A stretch of 64,000 nt of DNA, taken from contig CAZNYC010000003.1 of the NCBI GenBank assembly GCA_964577175.1, positions 7,341 to 71,340 of the forward strand, written 5' to 3'. Positions 61,105 through 64,000 of this stretch are shown piece after piece (position 1 is the stretch's first letter; each line of letters opens with the position of its first letter). The position numbers were made by a program, and so were the translations under genes. The notes under the pieces are model-generated. The model saw nothing but the letters and a program-made list of their open reading frames with translations. It was not told the DNA's origin and made no database searches. The DNA comes from BS750m-G62 sp964577175. Lineage in GTDB: Bacteria > Planctomycetota > Phycisphaerae > FEN-1346.

Positions 61105-62019
61105 ATGAACGATGAGGCCTCGATCACGATCCGCCCGTCCGCCCCGGACGACCTGGTGCCGCTCATCGAGTTTCTCCAGGCGGCGCCGTCGGGGCCCGGC
61201 GCCGCCCCACCGGGCCGGGTGACGGCGGTCGAGTCGCCCAACCGTCTCGTCGCCGTCCGGGCGGGCGAGGTCATCGGCACGATCCGCTACGTTCCCGGCG
61301 CCGGGCACACCGCGGCCGTCGTGCCCCCGCGGCTCCTGGAGTGGGACGAGACCCTGGCATCGGCCCTGTTCCGTTCGTGCGCGGCCCGCGCCCGCCGGCG
61401 GCACAAGGCGCGGCTCATCCAGACGCTGCTCGATCCGGACGGCGCCGCCCCCGCCACCTGCGCCCTGGAGCGTGCCGGCTTTACCCATCTGGCCGCGCTC
61501 GTCTACATGCGTCGCGCCGTGACCGACGACGACCGCCATCTGCCGCTCTCGGACGAAATCGTGTGGCAGCGCTACACGCGGCTGCGGCACCGCAAGTTCG
61601 CCGACACGATCGCGGAGACCTACCGGGACAGCCTCGACTGCCTCGGGCTGCGGGGCCTGCGGCCCGTCCACGACGCCATCCGCACGCACAAGCACACCGG
61701 CCGCTTCCGACCGAAGCGGTGGCACCTGGCCGTACTCGGGCGCTCGCCGCTCGGCGTCGTCATGGTGAACGAACTGCGCGGACGGGGGGAACTCGCGTAC
61801 CTGGGCGTCGTGCCGCAGGCGCGCGGGTCGGGCCTCGCGCGGGACCTCCTCCACCGCGGCATCCGCGACACGGCCGAGATGGGTCGCACGGAAATGGGGC
61901 TCGCGGTCGATGCGGCCAACGCCCCCGCCGTCCGCCTCTACCGCGCCGCGGGGTTCGAGGAAACGCACCGCCGCCTGGCGTACTTCGTGCCGAAGGCGAA
62001 CCTGGACGCGCTGGATTAA
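61105..62019 (+). CDS. GNAT-family N-acetyltransferase, tandem domains
   Basis: ATG 61105 (304 residues) starts after the nested inverted repeat; the frame runs further up through the repeat, which is not coding. The C-terminal half has the acetyl-CoA motif A (YLGVVPQARGSGLARDLLHR, about residues 231-250) and a motif B with AVRLYRAAGFEETHRRLAYF. The N-terminal half (ITIRPSAPDDLVPLIEFLQA to ERAGFTHLAALVYMRR) is a second, degenerate GNAT fold. It transfers an acetyl group from acetyl-CoA to an amine; the acceptor is unknown. The ribosome-binding site is weak. Confidence 0.88.
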   Translation: MNDEASITIRPSAPDDLVPLIEFLQAAPSGPGAAPPGRVTAVESPNRLVAVRAGEVIGTIRYVPGAGHTAAVVPPRLLEWDETLASALFRSCAARARRRHKARLIQTLLDPDGAAPATCALERAGFTHLAALVYMRRAVTDDDRHLPLSDEIVWQRYTRLRHRKFADTIAETYRDSLDCLGLRGLRPVHDAIRTHKHTGRFRPKRWHLAVLGRSPLGVVMVNELRGRGELAYLGVVPQARGSGLARDLLHRGIRDTAEMGRTEMGLAVDAANAPAVRLYRAAGFEETHRRLAYFVPKANLDALD

Positions 62020-62042
62020 AACGGCTGCATTGCCTCGCAAAC

Positions 62043-62147
62043 GCGTTCCGAGCCCGCTGCGGAAGCAGCGGGTCATCCTCTTCCGCCGTGGCCCATGCCA
62101 TGGCAGATGAAGATGTCCGGCCGCTTCCGCGGCCGGCTCGGCGTACG
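62043..62147. repeat. ~105-bp direct repeat, copy A
   Basis: It contains two perfect hairpins: CCGCTGC-GGAA-GCAGCGG (62054-62071) and CCGGCCGC-TTCC-GCGGCCGG (62117-62136). It is about 80% identical to copy B at 62828-62934, in the same orientation; the stems are kept while the loops differ. Confidence 0.8.
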
Positions 62148-62160
62148 AATGCGCCTGGCC

Positions 62161-62805
62161 TTACCCGAGCAGCGCCTTCGCATCGTCGTCGCGGTCCGGG
62201 CTAAGACGGAAGCGGTCGGCGAGCGTCTCCACGAGGCCCTCCGTCTCCCATTCCAGGACGGCGTCGCGGACGGTCTCGGACGCGTAGAACCGCCGCTTCT
62301 CGGGCCACGCCAGGAACCGTGCGACCGTCAGGCCCGGCCCGGTCGGGGCGTCCTCCGAGCCCTTCTCGTCCGCGTGGGCGGCCAGGCACCGCAGCAGGTC
62401 CTCGCGGCAGAAGCGTTCGATGCGGCCGGGCGGGTCGTACAGGCTCCCGACGAACCGTTCCACGCTCGTGTAATCGGGGTACCGCTTGCCGATGAAGTCG
62501 CGGACCTGGAGGGTGCCGTCGTTATCGGGTTCCAGGTCGCCCGCCAAGTGGGCGCGGACGCACAACAGGCCGACCGTGCGCATGATGCGGTCGGCGGCTC
62601 CGCCCGAGTCCATGGCGGCGTCGGCGGACCAGAGGAAGGCCAGGCCCAGGGCGACGCGGAGGTTGCGTTCCTCGCCGCCCTCGGCCGGCGTCACGGTGAA
62701 GGCGCCGACGAACGGCGGGAGGTCGGCCTCGGCCCCCGCCCCCTCGAAGCGCACGCGGTACCGGGCGCCGGCGACGTGCAGCGTAACCGTGTCGCGTCCG
62801 TTCAT
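62161..62805 (-). CDS. Unknown protein of 214 residues
   Basis: ATG 62805 has GGAG upstream; an open extension to 62877 runs into repeat copy B and is rejected. The protein is soluble, acidic and mainly helical, with no signal peptide or known motif. The start GRDTVTLHVAGARYRVRFEG suggests a small beta-sheet. FIGKRYPDYTSVERFVGSL and LVETLADRFRLSPDRDDD are other notable segments. It lies alone between two direct repeats. I do not recognise a family. Codon character is like its neighbours, so it is probably a real gene. Confidence 0.7.
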   Translation of the reverse strand: MNGRDTVTLHVAGARYRVRFEGAGAEADLPPFVGAFTVTPAEGGEERNLRVALGLAFLWSADAAMDSGGAADRIMRTVGLLCVRAHLAGDLEPDNDGTLQVRDFIGKRYPDYTSVERFVGSLYDPPGRIERFCREDLLRCLAAHADEKGSEDAPTGPGLTVARFLAWPEKRRFYASETVRDAVLEWETEGLVETLADRFRLSPDRDDDAKALLG

Positions 62806-62827
62806 GCGTGCTCCGCTCGATGAACGC

Positions 62828-62934
62828 CGTTCGAGCCCGCTGCGTAAGCAGCGGCATATTCTCATCCTCCGTGGCACATGCCTTGGCGGATGGTGATGTC
62901 CGGCCGCTCCCGCGGCCGGCTCGAACGACGTACG
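62828..62934. repeat. ~105-bp direct repeat, copy B
   Basis: Hairpins CCGCTGC-GTAA-GCAGCGG and CCGGCCGC-TCCC-GCGGCCGG match copy A in their stems and differ in their loops. It lies directly upstream of the minus-strand 214-aa gene. Confidence 0.8.
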
Positions 62935-62943
62935 CCAGGATAG

Positions 62944-62971
62944 TGCGGCGGGCCGGGAGACCCGCCGCGCG
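62944..62971. repeat. REP-family palindromic repeat copy
   Basis: TGCGGCGGGCCGGGAGACCC followed by GCCGCGCG, 17 bases past the stop of the aldolase gene on the minus strand. Confidence 0.7.
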
Positions 62972-62987
62972 GGAATCCGCGTTCGCG

Positions 62988-64000
62988 CTACGCCACCGTC
63001 ACCTCGTCGCAGAGGTAGACGTCCTGGACGGTATTGAGGAGTTTGGCGCCCTCGTCCATCGGCCGCTGGAAGGCCTTGCGGCCGGTGATGAGGCCGGAGC
63101 CGCCCGCCCGTTTGTTGATGACGGCCGTGCGGGTGACCTCGGCGAAGTCGTTCTCGCCGGAGGCCCCGCCGGAGTTGATCATGGGCACGCGGCCCATGTA
63201 GCAGTTAGCGACCTGCCAGCGGGTCCACTCGATGGGGTGATCGGTGGCGAGTTCCTCGTAGACGCGGTCGTCGGTCCGGCCGTACTTCTGGTCCTTGGCC
63301 ATCGCCTTGAACCCGGCGTTGCACTGGGGCGCCTTCTGCTTGACGAGGTCGGCCTCGATGGTGACGCCCAGGTGGTTGGCCTGGCCGGAGAGGTCGGCCG
63401 CCAGGTGGTAGTCGGCCTCCTTCGTCTTGAACGCGCTGTTGCGGAGGTAGCACCACAGGACCGTAAACATGCCGCGCTCGTGCGCCTGCATGAACGCGTC
63501 GCTGACTTCCTGGATCTGTCGGCGCGATTCCTCGGCGCCGTAGTAGATGGTGGCGCCGACGGCGGCGGCGCCCATCCAGTAGGCCTGCTCGACCTGGGCG
63601 AACATCGTCTGGTCGTAAAAGTTCGGATAGGTCAGCAGTTCGGAATGGTTCAGTTTGCAGATGAAGGGCATCTTGTGGGCGAACGTGCGGGAGACGGCCC
63701 CGAGGACGCCCAGCGTGGAGGCGCAGGCGTTGCACCCGCCCTCGATGGCGAGGCGGACGATGTTCTCCGGGTCGAAGTACGCCGGGTTCGGCGCGAACGA
63801 GGCGGCCCCGGAGTGCTCGATGCCCTGGTCCACCGGCAGGATGGAGAGGTACCCGGTGCCGGCCAGGCGGCCCGTGTGGAACACCCGGTGCAACTGCGCC
63901 AGGACGGGCGAGGGCCGGTCGCTGCCCGCGTACGTGCGGTCGATGAAGTCCGGCCCGGGCAGGTGCAACCGGTCTTTCGGGATGCCGGCGGCCTTGTGGG
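62988..64000 (-). CDS. Class I (DhnA-type) fructose-bisphosphate aldolase, 5' end outside window
   Basis: The frame is open to the right edge ([20 protein letters not shown] at the start of the visible part), so only about 10-20 N-terminal residues are missing. Typical segments are [54 protein letters not shown] and [13 protein letters not shown] near the phosphate site. The enzyme splits fructose 1,6-bisphosphate into dihydroxyacetone phosphate and glyceraldehyde 3-phosphate through a Schiff-base lysine. It is cytoplasmic. With the phosphoketolase it belongs to central sugar metabolism, though the genes are far apart. Confidence 0.94.
   Translation of the reverse strand, partial: HKAAGIPKDRLHLPGPDFIDRTYAGSDRPSPVLAQLHRVFHTGRLAGTGYLSILPVDQGIEHSGAASFAPNPAYFDPENIVRLAIEGGCNACASTLGVLGAVSRTFAHKMPFICKLNHSELLTYPNFYDQTMFAQVEQAYWMGAAAVGATIYYGAEESRRQIQEVSDAFMQAHERGMFTVLWCYLRNSAFKTKEADYHLAADLSGQANHLGVTIEADLVKQKAPQCNAGFKAMAKDQKYGRTDDRVYEELATDHPIEWTRWQVANCYMGRVPMINSGGASGENDFAEVTRTAVINKRAGGSGLITGRKAFQRPMDEGAKLLNTVQDVYLCDEVTVA

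Noticed and set aside
1..64000. CRISPR array, tRNA, rRNA, transposase or prophage genes
   Set aside because: No regularly spaced direct repeats, no cloverleaf or rRNA-like segment and no transposase, integrase or phage structural motif was noticed. A tRNA scan could not be run here.

Overview
This window is a GC-rich (high GC3) stretch of bacterial chromosome, very probably from an uncultured member of the Planctomycetota. No marker gene proves this; it is inferred from gene content. The window holds CRTAC1-type FG-GAP/UnbV proteins, HzsA-related secreted multihaem proteins, a sulfatase with a Tat signal, DUF1593 proteins, a TIGR03790-like protein, a PEP-CTERM tail and a long MoxR/DUF58/VWA operon. 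A 100-N scaffold gap says it is an assembled draft, perhaps a metagenome bin.

Layout. 1-3780 (+): a beta-propeller protein cut by the window edge, then two periplasmic substrate-binding proteins with no permease or ATPase. 3725-13988 (-): five genes built from two modules, TPR and CRTAC1 (FG-GAP plus UnbV). They are one TPR-CRTAC1 fusion followed by two tandem TPR/CRTAC1 pairs. 14174-14505: broken remnant of a PEP-CTERM protein. 14506-16872 (-): phosphoketolase. 17329-29592 (+): an eight-gene overlapping operon with a coiled-coil membrane protein, MoxR ATPase, membrane protein, ABC ATPase and permease, DUF58, BatA-like VWA and double-VWA proteins. 29774-34813 (+): two DUF1593 proteins and a chorismatase-fold (double YjgF) protein.

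34881-54257 (-): a long run of exported proteins. In transcription order these are an SDR dehydrogenase, an SMP-30/gluconolactonase, a Tat-exported sulfatase, an HzsA-like dihaem protein fused to an FGE-like domain, a YVTN/dihaem peroxidase protein, a trihaem HzsA-like protein, a lipoprotein propeller and two more HzsA-like dihaem proteins. The set looks like an envelope redox or polysaccharide-related system of unknown substrate. 54344-64000: hisF, a PurF-like protein without its N-terminal cysteine, a methyltransferase, a 71-aa acidic protein, a TIGR03790/TPR/PA14-like protein, a GNAT protein, an unknown 214-aa protein between two copies of a ~105-bp repeat, and a class I fructose-bisphosphate aldolase cut by the right edge.

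The intergenic DNA is rich in palindromic repeats. At least ten copies of a GCGCGGCGGGT/ACCCGCCGCGC family are present, and one head-to-head pair sits in frame inside a coding sequence. No tRNA, rRNA, CRISPR array, transposase or integrase was recognised.
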